From positions 1 to 64,000 of the forward strand of contig JASANC010001592.1 of NCBI GenBank assembly GCA_030248135.1: a stretch of DNA of 64,000 nt, written 5' to 3'. This stretch comes from Theristus sp. LFF4_11 (Eukaryota; Nematoda; Chromadorea; Monhysterida; Xyalidae). The translations under genes were made by a program, and so were the position numbers. This document shows positions 32,822 to 44,958 of this stretch, piece after piece. Below the pieces are notes generated by a model. It made no database searches. It was not told where the DNA came from and was given only the letters and a program-made list of their open reading frames with translations. How positions within the stretch are numbered: the stretch's first letter is position 1; each line of letters begins with the position of its first letter.

Positions 32822-35426
32822 CGTGTTTTTTTTGTTTGCAGTTTTTTTGAACTCGTTTTGCTTTCAGAATAAAAATATGCACTGTATACACTGCACGGTA
32901 TTTTTGTGTATTTGTCTGAAGAAAATAAAAATTTGCTTTCTAACTGTGAAAACGGTATAGTCAGACCTACAGTCTAAAAAAACAGGCATAAATAAACTGG
33001 ATTTGGAATTCTTCAGGAATACAAAGCGACAGATGCTACTGAATTGCTCATTCTACATTTTTTAACTACAAAAATTATTTCAGAACAGGTGGCAGTTTTA
33101 TGGGGTTCTTTTCTGCTGATTTTACTGCACACTGTTTCCTACACGTCAGCAACTACCACCAAAAACACGTTGCTTATTGTTGAAAAATTTTGTACCAACT
33201 TTAGTGACAAAACCGTTTAGCAACGTTTTCCGAATATTACATAACAAAGCGTATTACAAACATACCTACATGTATCTAAATGGTTCTTTGCTAATTTTGA
33301 ACACAACTAAATCCAAGCTGCACTTTATGACCATTCATTGACGGATATTTCCAGCCGAAACCGAAAGGCTACGAATTAAGTTTGAATCATGAATCAAGAA
33401 ATAATTGTAGTTTTAATAATCAAGAAGTTTTCTACTTTTATTTGCACTGCATTCACTGAGTATTGATTGACTTCAAAAACAGACGGAGACACACAGACAG
33501 GGATCAAAAATCTTATTACAAAACACCCAAAGTCCGACATTGAAAAATAAAAACACTGCATGAAAGAGCACACAGAGGACTAGAGGAACAAAATACAAAC
33601 AAAAAGCCAACCACCTGGATAGGGAAGTCAAAAGTGAACAACACAAAAACACGGTTTCAGTAATCAAAACGATCCAAAAGTGACGAATCACAAAACGTAC
33701 GCAACTTTAGCAGTTTTAACTAGGGTTAAAACCCCGCTGGTTGGTAGATCCAATCAAGTGACTGTTTAAGGTCAGCCAATTAGCTAGTTGCATACAAAAA
33801 TGTGTCTGTGCATAGCTCGTAAAGGTACAAACAAGTATTATGATAATGGTACAGGTGAACCTTAAAAAAGTGAAATACAGTGCACGTGCGAAGAATAGCA
33901 TTATTGTCACAAAATATGCCATATCATTGTGCGAGTTTGGTGATTTCAGAGATTTTTGTGCGTTTCGAAAACTCTGCAAAATAGAAATTTCTAAGAGAAT
34001 ACGAGTAGCAAAAAGGAGATGAAATAGTAGCAATTTTTGAAGCAATTTTGAGCATGTGGGATTAACCAACGAAACGGAGAAAAAATGCTCAGTCCACCAT
34101 AGTTGTAGTCCACCACCAAAGCAACCACAGCAAGAATATGAGAGCATGATAATCTAGTCAACTCATTAGGCGTCAATTCATTTGACGGTCAAAATGAAAA
34201 AGAAATATTCCAGTTGTTCGCATGAAAACGCGCTGTGTTGTGTGCGTGTTATTTCTCATGTGAATCAGCATACGCAACAACACGGCGTATATTCAACACT
34301 TGCAAAATTTGAAAGCGACAACTTCTCACGCACGTTTAAAATGGATAAACTTTACTTTTGTAATGCAGAACACTTACACGCATCGAGGAAAACAATAAAA
34401 ATAACAAAGTATTGCCTACCACCGCAAGGCTTCATAGATACAATAACGGGCACCATGTTGACCAATAATACAATTTTAAGGCTAACAATGTAATTGCTGC
34501 ACATTTCTTGCCGTTTTAACTTGAGCTCATTGAAATGAGGCAGAACGAAATGCAGTTCAACTCGGCTAGAAGAGCTCAAACAATTCTAAAAAGTTTCAAT
34601 GACCGTCACTGCACAACAACAATACATAATTTTTTACCCATGCAAAAATCCGTTGGGCCCTAACAAGAGCAACTGAGGAAAGAACAAAGGGAAGGCACCA
34701 AACAGCAAACAATTGCAAAGTATCAATCGAAAAAAATAAAAATAAAACAAACAAAAAAAACTGTTGAAAATTCGATTCTCAATCCCGTAGACACAGCAAA
34801 CTAAACATATCAGCAGAATCTGCATGTGACCCAAATTCACCAAAATTAGTATTGAAGCAAAAAAACGTATTGAAGCGTCTTGTTCAAGAGCATTTAGCAC
34901 AGAAAATAGCTACACAATGAGTAAATATCAAATTTCAACGAACAACTTCGAAAACGTTTGTCCAGAAAACAATTCAGTTTTGAAAAAAGCCAAGTACTAA
35001 AAGACACCGGCGATCAGTGGACAAGGCCACAAAAAATGGACAGCCAGCGGGGGTGGCACCATGATCGTGAAAACTGTCTGGTGTGGTAAAAAAAACCAAA
35101 CGCCCAGAAATCGCTGAAAAAGGTGCGACTCCAAAAAAAACAGCGCTGATTGGCAAGTACATCACAGAACTGCTGTTCCGCAATCCCACCAATCGGCATC
35201 ATACACACGCAGAAAAGCACAAAAAATGTCGCCAATCACTTCTCCAATCTAAAAATATTGACTTCTCACAGTTGAACGAATTTCAAAAGTTACAAAAAAT
35301 AAATAAAGAACAATTTGCCGAGAACAGTCTGCTGCTGTGCTGCACCTTTGCACAGGCTGATTGCGGTTGATTCGTCAACAGGAAAACATCGGCCTGAACG
35401 CTGATTGGCTAGCGTGTGTCGTCGAC

Positions 35427-38400
35427 TCATTTCGCGGTCGGCTCGCCAAGCACGTCCAACGTGAAAAAGGCGACGGCCAAGAGGCCGGTGCCAAGGAGGT
35501 CGCCGAGCGCCGTCAAGTACGGAATGGCGCTGTTGTCCGGGTCGACACCGACACGCCACATGCTGTGCACCAGCCAACGGCACGTCCACAGCAGGACGGA
35601 CACCTGCGACAACACATCAAAGAGTACAGGGTGGCGGTGCAGAATGATGCGCACGTTTAGAGGAGTATGTGCAGTATGTTTTGAGACAGATTGATGAAGT
35701 TTCGCTGTTCGCGGTTTCCCCAGATACACGTATACCCGCAGCACGCATGAAGATATTTACCGAAACTGATCTACAGTCGAACTCTAAATTATAGCCTATA
35801 GGCAATCAGCTGATTAACTGGTGAGCACGTGATGCATGCTTTCTGTGCATGCATTGCTGTTTGGGGGCGGAGTCTAGTCTTGAACAGAAAGCATACATCA
35901 CGTCATCACCAACGAATCACCTGATTCCCTATAATTTAGAGTTGTTGTTGTTAATTTCCCAGAGGTGGGAAAGCTAGTGACGCAATTTGTCCGATCGAGC
36001 GGGCTCAGTCGGGATACGGACGCTGTGTAGGAGCTGCGTCGTTGTCCGCATAATTTACGAGTTCGACTGTATGAACGCATTGAGTCTCGGGACCAACCAA
36101 AATAAAAGCCAATAAACGGACACAAAAGGACTCAGACGTCTCCCGTTTTCTCCATCACTCCGCACACGAACCTGCACGAACGCGGCGCACAGATAGACGA
36201 CACTGAACGTCGGCGTGATCGGCGTGTGGCCGGCCTCGAGCAGGAAGATGAGCGTGTTGAACACCATGTGCCCGGGCACGACCAGCAGCAGCAGGACGCG
36301 CGCGGCGCGGGCGCTCATGTCTGAGCAGTGCAAATGGATAATATATGTTGCAAAGTGGTGACATGGATACGAAATTGGGACACTGCTCGTGGCTTGGTGG
36401 TAGCGCGTTAGACTACTGTTTGCGAGTTCGGGGGATCGAGCCCCGCCGACGGGTGTATAGGCACTTGATGGCAGAGAAAACTCGATGGGCGCCTTACTCG
36501 ATGGCGATCTGTACGCTTTGCTGGGTTAGACCCATCTGAAAACATCGCCTAAAATCACCGTTCGTTCGTTCTTGTGGTGTATTCGTGTTTGCGGTATTCG
36601 AATTCGGTTCGGTGAACTGGCTACCCCCGGATGCCATTTCTTCGACGGCGCCATTCGAACTCGCTGATTCAGCGAATCCAACAGGCGGAACCAAGCAAAC
36701 CGAAAAGTATATTGTATATCTGGCTTCCGCTAGGAACAAGTCGACCGACTGACCGGCACTGCAAAACGCGCCAAACGGGCTGCACGAGACGCAGACGCCG
36801 ACGAGCGGTCGGCCGAGCGGGCCGGTGCGGTGCAAAGAGGTGGAGAGACGGGAAGCGGCCACCGCCACCAGGTTACCGCCAACACCTGAACAACGTTGTT
36901 TTTCAAACGCGTTTCTTTTTTCAACGTTCATGAGATTGTTTTGTTAGAGTGGGTTATCTAAAATGTTTTTCACGAGTTCGAATGTGTCTAAGCCGTTTAA
37001 CTAATGCGGTCGTGTTTTTCTTGTGCCGTTCACACTGCATTCAGGATCTGGTAGATCGCTTAAAAAAGCAACACCTGTTTCTTTAGAAACCCAACCCCAA
37101 GAAAAAACTTCTCAGTAAATCAGCGCTACAGCTACAATTCGTGAATAGTATAATTGGTTTGTCAGAGAGATACCACACGGTCGGTTCGTCCAATTTGAAC
37201 TGTACATTGTCAGATATGACGTCACCATTCTCTGACAGCTTCTAACAAATAAGCGATACAACCAGAACAGTAAACCAACCATTGATGACCGGCTGAAAGA
37301 CCGCGATTCCTTTGTATCGACTGACGGCTAATTTCAGAATGAAACCACCGCCACTGAAAAGAAGTAGCGCAAGTTGGATGAAAGAATGCTCAGCATTTCG
37401 GTTGGTAAAAAAACCGGTTTTATATAACCAGTAAAAACCGCTTCATTTCCCATATTTCCCAGCACCCAAGGCTCCAGAAGTAGGCCACTCCTATGAAAAA
37501 GCGCAAGTGGTCCGCCGCGGTGAGTAGTGAGTTGCAAAACCACACTCTGTCTTTTGTGGGCTACGTTTATTTCCGAGACAGGAGGACACTGCGGCTGGAT
37601 ACTACGGACACCGCGGCAGACAGCACACCGGACACCACTTTGGACATTTCAATTTAGACTGGAGTAGAAAAAGGGGAGGGGTGAGCGGCCAGCAGAACAA
37701 AAGTGTTCAAATTCCACCAAACAAAAAACAAACAAAACCCAGTGCTAGCATCACCTGCTGATCAGCATCGCCATCACCACCGGCGTCCACCCATTCTCGA
37801 GCACCGACTTCGTGTGCGCGTCACGCGCGGCCAGCCACATCCAGACGGGCGTGCTACATACGAACAGCGCCGTGATCGCCATGTTCAACGAAACGGGCGC
37901 ACGCAGGAACTGCGACGAGAACGCGGACAAAAACGCCAGCGTGGTCAAATCGCCGAGGCTGGCCGCGATCGGCGTGGCGATGTTGTCCGGGTTGATGTGG
38001 TACCTGGACGAGCGTGAACAGTCCTGCGAGTTTTCTGTCACAAGACGTCTTCGGTGTCTTTTCACACCGAAACTGACAAACTGAACACTGGGTGTCTGAA
38101 GATATGCCTGTCCCAAAGCGGCAGACCTCAAAGGCACTGAAAAATGTAGGAAACGAATGATACTTTAGAGAGGGAAAGCTGAAATAACAGCCGACTGAAA
38201 AAACAAAGGCATGTCTCCACGAACGACGCAGGTGTGCAACGGCACGAAACCTGGCGTGGCGTGGCGTAACGTCAGTATGAACTGCCTTTGAGCGAAACAG
38301 TGAACAATCTGTACAATTGCGCTTCAAAATCGTACTTTCGTGACAACACAATCACGACGACCATGATGATGCCGAGCACGAGGGAGGCCAACGCCGCCGT

Positions 38401-41400
38401 TGTCATGCTGGACGTGCACAGCACCATCGCGTGCGTGTAGTTCATCTGCACAAAACAAAAGCACACACGCCTGCGAAAACAGTCGTTTTTCTTACGGGAC
38501 AGGAAACCCCAAATTCGTTTTCCGTGTGTGAATTCCTGGTAAGGTTGCACAGTCTCTTGTGTTCTGCTGCACCCGTGCGGTCGTTGTGTTATAAACACCG
38601 GCGGAGTATAACCTCGCAACTAGCGTTCAGGAGGACTTCAAAAAATCGTCAGTTATTAAAATGACGGACACAAGTTCGAAGTTCAAAGTTTATTTTTTTA
38701 ATAAACGTTAACGTTGAAAAACGATGCCGAGGCAACACGTTCCGGGGCGTACACGCGCAGAAAACTGAAACCAACACACCGGCACACGACGCGTGCCAGT
38801 GTGTTTGTTTGTCATTGTGTGCGACCTCAGATTTCAATTGCGTGTAGAAACTACATCATCGTGCAACATCATTCAGCACTTTTCGTTCGTATCTGCTCAC
38901 TCACTCCAAACAACAATCCAATGTTCTCAGCAGCACCCACCTCTCCCCGAGGCACCCACGCGAGCGTGATCGCAAACAGTGACGCCAAAAATGCCACCAC
39001 GTTCGCCTGCGCCTGGATCAACGCCAGATTTGCCATGATCGTTCGCCAGCGGTCTTCGGGCGAGTCCATTTTGCCGAGATTCGCCTGATTTCATGTGTTG
39101 GTTGCTCTTTATTCATCAGAGCGACGTCATAAGCTAAGCTTCCGCTCTCAAAAAAAAATAACTAATACAAATGCCAGACGTTCAGGAATAGTAAAAACAA
39201 AATGCGTGAATGTATTCCACCAAACTGAAAGTCTGACAACACGCAAAAGTCTCTCACAGAATGTGACCGTCATTTCCATACGACACGTTCGAACAAACAG
39301 AGCCTAACACAGAGTCAGATGTCACCGAGGTTGAAGCAGACGTGAAAAAGCTGACCAACAGTTCATACTAAAAAATGCTTTTTCTAGAAACACCGACCAA
39401 CGTCGACAGTCGCGAGGCGAGCGTCATTTCGAGGTTGCCCTTCAGGCCGAGCAGAGCGGGCACGAGAATAAAAATCTCCGGTATGCGCACGAACACGGGC
39501 CAATGCTGCACCAGGTCGAGCACGTAGCCGGCGCCGACCATGCCGCTGCCGGCGATCAGAAACGGAAACACCACCTGGCCAATCATGGAGACAGTTCAAT
39601 TCGGATGTTTATCTGTTGTTCCCCCCCCCCTTGAGAGCAGATTTTTGTCACATCGCAAAATTTTCGTTTGCCCGACTGAAAAACAGTGCTGCAAAACCAG
39701 TGACTCAAGTTTTCATCAAGCAATGTCACCGATTACTGTATTTTTGTTCAATTTCTAATATTTGCGCCGCTGTTACCGGTAGGAATAAATTGACTGATAC
39801 AGCACTTTTCTGCAGACCTGACTGAATATCGTGAATGACGATTCATCTTCTTCGTCTAGTACCGTCGGCGGTTTCGCCGCTCGCTCCGGCACACGACGAC
39901 GCACCGTCAACAGTTCGGCCTGTAAGAAATGGTCGCTGATTGGCTGGAAATTGAGTGCAACAAGTGTGGTGGTGATTGGCTGCGCTTGGAAGCAAGACGG
40001 CCAATCAGAACATCGTTTACGATAACCGATGGAACGATAGACCGGAGCACTTGCTTTGCCGAACTTCGGGTCCGACAACCGGCGTTTCCTGTGTACGGCT
40101 CTAGCTCGGCCTCACATATTACACCGATCACGTGGGTGAGCTTGATTACGGCTGAGTGTGTCCCACTGCACAGCAAAACAAAAACACAATTTTCGGACAA
40201 CGTTTTAACTTTGTTGTTGTTTTCACAAGACCGTGCACTTGTGTATGTTGCACAGTCACAAACAAACAAACACATGCGAAAAACAGTACTATTACCGCAG
40301 CGCGCTTGCCAGCGCCATGTGTTTGTGGTGTGGGTGAGTGTGCGTAAATTTCACAATTCACCGTTTACAACGTGGTGCTCGCTCTTTCGAGAAAATCTTT
40401 CCGCACAAGCTGATTGGTCGCACCATCGTACTGCAGCCAATCAGCGCGCTCAACTTCGATTAATAACGAACCGTATCACTCTGCTCATCATGTTCACTGT
40501 CGGAGTCTCGATTTGCGCCACCCTCTTTCGCCGACGTCAGCTCCGCATTTTCCGCAACGCCCGTCAAACGGTCAAGCACTTCGTCGCGGTGCGCTGATTT
40601 TGCTGAAAATTTCCACCAGTGTTTCGCCGTGCGTTGTCTTTTTTTCGCAAACTGTGATTTTTGCAGTGATTTTACCAAACCGTTTTGGGGGTGGTACGGC
40701 TGATGTTTCACATGGACAGCAAGTAACGCAGCCGCTCTTGTCGTTGTTGTTGTTCATCGTCCATTTTGCGATAAAACTTTTTAGAAGGTCGTGTACTCAC
40801 AGGATTTTCTGACGGTTCGTGATGTCAGATTCGCTTTGGCCAGTTGTGCGAAAGCATTTCCTGCAGTTGCGGACACGGAGTGCGTTTTGCAGCACCTTGG
40901 GTACTTGGGGTAGTATGGCTGATGTTTCACATGGACATCAAGCACCAGCAGCAGTGAAAAAGCACGTGACATTTTACCTCACTGTTTTTGGAAGGTCGTG
41001 TATTCACACGATTTTTTGACGTTCGTGATGCTCAGATTCGCTTTTTGGTCTGATATGCCAATGTATTTCCTGCGGTTGCGGACACGGAGTGCCTCTTGCA
41101 GTACCTTTGGTACTGGTATTCACACGATTTTTTAACGTTCGTGAGGCTCCGGCTAGCGTTCGTGCTTGAGCGTGAATGGCGAACGACAACAACAATCACC
41201 TTCGGGTTTCCGGAATCAATGGGGGGCGTGCTTCAAATATTAAAAAAAGTGAACAGAGACTCGCGGCGTACATCTCTAGTACTGAAGTTCAGTATGTTCA
41301 ATTCGCCGAAAGTAAACTAAAAGCAAGAGAAAATCAATATTCAGAAAAACCGAAACCCAAAGAACAAACTCACCCGGACTATCAACATCGCTGGCGCCGT

Positions 41401-42078
41401 CCGGCGAGGTCCTTGTCTGAAGACCGGACGCCAGCTCGGCCAATTCAAACGTTTCATTGGTCGCACCGCCGTGCTCCGGGCGGCTCGGTGAATCACTGCT
41501 GGAGCCTGCAAAAATCGAAGCGCCGGACTTCCAGTTAACTAATGTGCATTTATGGAGTACGGTATATACTATACTGGGTCTCGAAGCGATCTTCTTATTT
41601 TTTAAGCTTGTTACAGTAATACTCGCATGTTGCATCAATTTTTCTACTCGCATTCATCGGGAAAACGTTTTTGTCATAAGACACAATTGGACTGCACAAA
41701 GACACACCTGGCCCAGTTTCATAAAAGCTCAGCAATTCAATAGCGCTACACTACTGAGCGCCGGTATCAACACATGAATCAACAGATTTCCGTTTCCACG
41801 CACGTCACTCTTTTCTGGTGAATCTGTTGCATGAGAAAAACAGCGGAATTGTGATGTTTCTTGATGGTCATTCTTCAGGGACTCACTGAGGACAACTGAG
41901 CGTTTCTAAAACTGGCCGCTGCGCCTATTTACTTGCCGTGCATTTTACTGCGCGTTCTGTCAGCGACCGGCTCAACGTGTTGCCCCTTCAGCGGTTGCTC
42001 GTTGTTGTCCAGCACCTCAACCGTGATACGCGCCCGACGGCGCACCGGCTGCGAATGGCCGGACGGCTCGCGAGACAT
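35427..42078 (-). CDS. SLC41A: SLC41/MgtE-type magnesium transporter
   Basis: There are 12 exons (5' to 3'): 41937-42078, 41374-41505, 40472-40593, 39818-39919, 39398-39574, 38941-39084, 38336-38445, 37755-38003, 37280-37353, 36754-36885, 36172-36320, 35427-35603. They total 1710 bases and 569 residues, the usual SLC41 length, all in phase. An acidic cytosolic N-terminus (to about residue 165) is followed by two MgtE integral-membrane halves. The first has [32 protein letters not shown] and the signature [15 protein letters not shown]; the second has [32 protein letters not shown] and [16 protein letters not shown]. The family moves Mg2+ across the plasma or mitochondrial membrane. In the second half the usual VQASR reads VAASR. 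The first intron uses a GC donor (CACG|GCAAGT at 41936), forced by phase. Which SLC41 paralogue this is cannot be told. Confidence 0.92.
35773..36071. mobile_element. Tc1-like MITE (family A) with inner insertion
   Basis: The left end is TACAGTCGAACTCTAAATTA. The expected right arm is interrupted after TATAATTTAGAGTTG (35942) by about 115 unrelated bases, and ends with ACGAGTTCGACTG-TA at 36071. TA flanks are present at both outer ends. It lies in the last SLC41 intron. Confidence 0.75.
36072..36108. mobile_element. CTGCGACTCAATGC-ended MITE (family C), end relic
   Basis: GCATTGAGTCTCGGGACCAA and CCAAAATAAA match the right end of the copy at 24970-25148. Only this end remains, directly abutting the family A element. 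Confidence 0.5.
36388..36570 (+). mobile_element. tRNA-derived SINE, copy 2 (best preserved)
   Basis: CGTGGCTTGGTGGTAGCGCG then TTAGACT resembles a tRNA A box; GGGGGATCGAGCCCC resembles a B box with T-arm stem. The tRNA-unrelated body GGGTGTATAGGCACTTGATG, GCAGAGAAAACTCGATGGGC and CTGGGTTAGACCCATCTG ends CATCGCCTAAAATCACCG. The head does not fold into a plausible mature tRNA, so I call it a SINE. It lies in an SLC41 intron. Confidence 0.8.
40690..41160. repeat. Tandem repeat, about 215-bp unit, 2+ copies
   Basis: GGCTGATGTTTCACATGGAC recurs at about 40699 and 40917; GTTGCGGACACGGAGTGC at about 40867 and 41076; GGTCGTGTA(C/T)TCACA with GATTTT at about 40787 and 40993, and once more near 41118. 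It lies in an SLC41 intron. Confidence 0.75.
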
Positions 42079-42769
42079 CCGTCTGAGAAACACGGTTTTT
42101 TTCTATTCAGGTTAGATTTTTCGTTGAAAAATTGAAAGTTTTTTGGCGAAAAAATAGTCTTAGTCTGAAGACAAGGTACCTTGTCATCATATACACGGAG
42201 CACGTGGTGTATTGTGCGCAAAAAAAACTAGTCAAACTATGAATATGTCAATGTTAACGTTTTTTTCAGCAGAAAAACGTGAGAAATGTGAGATTTCAAC
42301 AGGTGAAAGTAAAAAAAGGGCAAAGGAGTAGACAAATCCAATGCAAAAAAAGAAAAAAAAACGGAGCTACCGAATCGAAATGAAGCGCTAAAATTCGAAA
42401 ACAAACCGTTAGCTTCTCCATTTTGGGAAACATGCAATTTCGTCGTGTCAAACTGATAGGCTCACTGCAACAATGTTGAGGAAACAAGTTACTTTATCTA
42501 TTTTTTTCAAGAAAAAATGTCGGTTCGGTTAGTTTCACACAGCAAACTGGGAAATCAAAAACAAAAAAAACCAACGTCACTTACAAAGAATTCAAACACC
42601 GAGTATTTGTGAAAGTCGACAACTCTTTCTTTTTTCTTCTTCGTCACCAATGTCCAACGCTCCGGAAGCGTTTTTTTATCTGCACGTTGTGCGAAAACGG
42701 AAACAGTCACTATTTTGAAGGAATTTGAACGTTGAATGAACAAAAAATAATAATGAGGCGCAGTCAGTT

Positions 42770-42963
42770 CGTCAAAACTCTCTGATTCAATGATTCCGTT
42801 TCGTCACACGATCTCACTGCAATTTCCTGAATGTCAGGAGGGGGGGGGGGGTTGGAGCGGAAATAACCGGGTTCAGTTTTCGTCATAGTTTTTTTACTTC
42901 CAAACGTAAATTTCATAACAATCCCTGGACGATAACGTTAACGATCGTGTCGAGACCAGGGAT
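42770..42963. mobile_element. GGTCTC-ended MITE (family G), diverged
   Basis: The left part CACACGATCTCACTGCAATT and the right end ACGATCGTGTCGAGACCAGG mirror each other. A poly-G run of 13 lies inside at about 42839-42852. Confidence 0.45.
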
Positions 42964-44714
42964 GTCATGGGAAGTAAGTCTCCATTTGAAATGTATTGCA
43001 GTGAGACGTTTTGTTATGCAGGTGCTAGAAAAAAATAGGGTGGCTGAACAAAAAACGCTTTTTCGTAAATATAAAAGCGGTTTTTTATATTCCCTGTCGA
43101 GATCGCAGTGCGCTAAAACCAAGAGTTTTGGCAATTTGGCTGCTCCACGCCGATGATTCAAGAACGGCACGTTTTCCAGTTTTTTTCCACAATGAATTTC
43201 AGAAAAACAGCTTTTTATCACCAGAAAAACACACAATAGCTAGTTGGGGCACGGAAAATACAATACCGACAGAACATGAGTTTTGTTTTGGTACACACAC
43301 ACTCAGTTCATTACAGAAGAAAAAAGACAAATTTAATATTAAAAAAATTCATTTTGTCTGTTAGAATCCAACAAGCTATTTTTTGGAAATTCATAACATG
43401 AATTTTTGAAATCGAACACATGAATCAATCAATCGAACTTTTGAATTTAACCAACCAATGATTTTTGAGCGCCCAAAAAAGGAATATATGACAAAAGAAA
43501 GCATTTTTGACAGCGAAGTTTGACTGAGAAAAGGTCAAACACAACAAAACTACACAAATTTACAACAGTTTTCCCAACAAAAAATAACTATCAATGGAAA
43601 CAATATAAAGTCTAAAAACACACACAAAAAAGACACTGCAAAAACTATGGACTGTTTTTCAGAACCAGTCACGGACAGAGACGATGGTATCGTTAGTGTC
43701 TGACAGGTTTCAGTGAACGCATAGTATTTCAGAAAAAGGCGAAATAGAAACAAACATTCGTTCGAAAGTACTATCACAAAAAGCGACATTAGAAACGTAA
43801 AAACACGGCGATGTTCTTTCAAATTAGTGATTTTCGTTCCAATAAGAATCAGCGTGACTAATCGTGGATCCATGTCAAAAAAACCAACCAACCGAAAAAC
43901 GTCACGGTCCGTTCATACAGTGCAAAGTGCAAACTTTGTGACAGTCGGAAACGGAATGCTAAAGCGTTGAAACACGTGATTAAACTGATTAAACGTGAGA
44001 TTTGCAGTGAAGTAACGCGTTGTTTCAGAATAATACATGTTTCAGCGTGCTGCCATTCATGCAGAAGCGTCTGTCCGTACCCCGACGTACACTGGTTGGT
44101 TGGATCAACGTTTCACGTGGCCAATCAGCAAGCCACACTGGCCTCTCGCAGAAAAAACAACTGATATGGCTATGTCTATATACTCAGCACAAATCACACA
44201 AAACAATGGCCTTTTGATGGCGACGCTAAAAATTTCATAAAAAATTTTGTTCATATACCTATCATGACAACAAGAAAACAGCAAACGAAACTTGAAAAAA
44301 CCAACAACTAAAAAACTAAATGTTGTGACAAATGCGACGATAAACTGAAAAATACGACGATCAAAAGAGTACAGAACTCAAGATTTCTTCAAAAATGCGG
44401 TAAAAATCAAACACTGGACACAAAAAACACAAACTCCAACCGCTGAATTTACAAGTCAGCAAAAACTAAACATTATCACAGATCTTACGACCAAAATTTG
44501 AAAATCATCAAAGCAAAGGATCAGCAAATTGAACAGTGTACCAGCAGCAGCAATAAAAAAACACACATGTTTTTAATACAGTTCGTTTGTCAGTACTTGT
44601 CAGACACAAAAGATATAACGCAGCGGATATGACGTTTGATTTGCTCAGATGGCCCATGTCTGAACACGTGAAAAAATGAGTGCCCAACACAAATACATGC
44701 AGTATCCATCTACT

Positions 44715-44910
44715 CTGCTGGTCTCGACACGATCTTGCTGAGACCTTTCTGATCGTGAATGAGAGAATTGTTCACACATTCTGACTAGAACCTTGAACCT
44801 AAAATATACGTGAAACTGTTCTCGTAATAAATCATTCTTTACAATCACGCATCTCGAGATCGCGTCAAGACCGATAGATACGGCAGATACCGTACTGCGC
44901 GAGTGCACCC
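44715..44910. mobile_element. GGTCTC-ended MITE (family G)
   Basis: The left end is CTGGTCTCGACACGATCTTG; the right end is CTCGAGATCGCGTCAAGACC followed by GATACGGCAGATACCGTACT. About 195 bases, no ORF. Confidence 0.55.
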
Positions 44911-44958
44911 ATTTTAGACCGCACACACACACAAATCTCGTCTCTCGTCTCCGAATCA

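Larger units (their letters stand above)
30563..35426. other. Spacer between GPB5-like and SLC41 genes
   Basis: No confident gene. Contents noticed are a palindromic element (31414-31508), two similar signal-peptide-like exon candidates on the minus strand, and the G-rich element (32166-32634). From 33000 to 35426 I see only AT-rich sequence with chance ORFs. Confidence 0.5.
42079..44958. other. Spacer between HECTD1 3' end and SLC41 5' end
   Basis: No gene is seen; ORFs are AT-rich and without protein-like composition. It holds a diverged family G element (42770-42963) and another (44715-44910), and presumably the SLC41 promoter close to 42079. Confidence 0.5.

Noticed and set aside
33737..33820. 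Possible further family A MITE copy
   Set aside because: Only scattered similarity (CCAATCAAGTGACTG, CCAATTAGCTAG, GTCTGTGCATAG); too weak to call.
33716..34147. 143-codon minus-strand ORF with hydrophobic stretches
   Set aside because: It lies in AT-rich spacer, has no recognisable domain, no supporting exon neighbours and composition like chance translation of A/T-rich DNA.
35942..36055. Insert inside a family A MITE as a separate mobile element
   Set aside because: About 115 bases without inverted ends or a duplication that I can see; it may simply be local rearrangement.
36388..36460. Possible functional tRNA gene
   Set aside because: A and B box-like strings are present, but the head is followed by a conserved non-tRNA body repeated at other loci and does not give a clear cloverleaf; it is a SINE.
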